From contig DATJLQ010000159.1 in the NCBI GenBank assembly GCA_035509415.1, forward strand, positions 1 through 7,315: DNA of 7,315 bases, written 5' to 3'. Under the pieces are notes generated by a model. It ran no database searches, had not been told where the DNA came from, and saw only the letters and a program-made list of their open reading frames with translations. A program made the position numbers and the translations under genes. Of this stretch, positions 6,925 through 7,315 are shown piece by piece; within the stretch, counting starts at the first letter, position 1; each line of letters begins with the position of its first letter. Source of the stretch: DATJLQ01 sp035509415. Lineage in GTDB: Bacteria; Pseudomonadota; Alphaproteobacteria; JACZXZ01.

Positions 6925-7315
6925 ATGCGCATCATCGACCTCCACTGCTACCCGAACACCGAGCCCTGGATCAAATGCCAGGGCCCCTACGTCGAGGCGC
7001 TCGCGAAATACTGGAAGCGCGAATGGACCTGGAAGCGCGAGGACCAGGTGGTGTTCGAGTTCGAGGAGGCGGGGGTCCAGGCGGTCCTGGTGGCGCTCGA
7101 CCTCGAGACCGTCACGGGTACTCCGCCCTGCTCGAACGACTACGTGAAGGGCATGCAGCTCAGGCACCCCGAGCGCATCATCCAGGCCTGGGGGGCGGTC
7201 GACCCGCTCAAGGGCGAGACCGCGATCCAGGAGGCCAAGCACGCGATCTCCGATCTCGGCATGCTCGGCTTCCATTTCCATCCCATCATGGGCCATTACG
7301 CGGTCAACGACCCGA
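6925..7315 (+). CDS. Amidohydrolase-2 (ACMSD-like) family protein, 3' partial
   Basis: N-terminal part (130 codons, no stop before the right edge) of a TIM-barrel metal-dependent hydrolase/decarboxylase of the amidohydrolase-2 family. It begins MRIIDLHCYPNT: the first strand carries Asp5 and His7, but the usual HxH second histidine is Tyr9. A second strand with hydrophobic AVLVALDLE is at 53-61, then HPERIIQAWGAVDP (81-94), matching the family's 'HPdRf.g.a.vdP' pattern, and GMLGFHFHPIMG (112-123), where the His before Pro is the expected strand-5 metal ligand. Start ATG 6925 is preceded by GGGA at 6914-6917, 7 nt away. It lies 189 nt after the ligase across the repeats, so it may have its own transcript. 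Relatives decarboxylate or hydrolyse aromatic-ring breakdown products (ACMSD, resorcylate decarboxylase, oxalomesaconate hydratase). The exact reaction cannot be read here. Confidence 0.88.
   Translation, partial: MRIIDLHCYPNTEPWIKCQGPYVEALAKYWKREWTWKREDQVVFEFEEAGVQAVLVALDLETVTGTPPCSNDYVKGMQLRHPERIIQAWGAVDPLKGETAIQEAKHAISDLGMLGFHFHPIMGHYAVNDP

Noticed and set aside
6793..7296. Antisense open frame of 167 codons at the right end.
   Set aside because: The + strand reads as a recognisable amidohydrolase from ATG 6925, so the antisense frame is its shadow; it also runs through copy 2 of the repeat and into the edge of copy 1.

Overview
The window is GC-rich (by eye about two thirds G+C) and densely coded. 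Every gene I can support lies on the + strand. Codons end overwhelmingly in C or G. A conserved liv-type transporter cassette, a free-standing aryl-AMP ligase and an inverted-repeat family of the kind seen in Rhizobiales and Rhodospirillales point to a soil or aquatic alphaproteobacterium. That placement is inference; no rRNA or marker gene is present.

Layout: (1) 1-3309 is a tightly packed branched-chain amino acid-type (HAAT family) ABC transporter cassette, livH (5' end outside the window), livM, livG, livF, with 3-nt gaps or overlaps between genes. The periplasmic binding protein is not in view. (2) 3377-4132 encodes a PAP2-family membrane phosphatase with its own strong ribosome binding site but altered phosphate-binding motifs. 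(3) 4133-4297 is a regulatory gap. It holds an AT-rich patch with a TTGACA hexamer, a 24-bp dyad with a repeated half-site, and two GC-rich hairpins ahead of the next gene. (4) 4298-6735 is a two-gene unit: a classical SDR oxidoreductase and, 2 nt later, an EntE/DhbE-like aryl-acid adenylating enzyme whose pocket residues look like the salicylate-type rather than the 2,3-dihydroxybenzoate-type. (5) 6736-6924 is a gap filled by two divergent, oppositely oriented copies of a palindromic repeat. (6) 6925 to the right edge is the start of an amidohydrolase-2 (ACMSD-like) protein, cut by the window.

Working model (inference): the transporter imports a carboxylate, possibly an aromatic acid. The ligase activates it as the acyl-adenylate and probably the CoA thioester. 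The SDR and the amidohydrolase-like protein act on the acid or its breakdown products. No carrier protein, NRPS or isochorismate gene is visible, so a catabolic role is at least as likely as siderophore synthesis. The PAP2 gene may be an unrelated neighbour. I see no RNA gene, CRISPR array, insertion sequence or phage gene.
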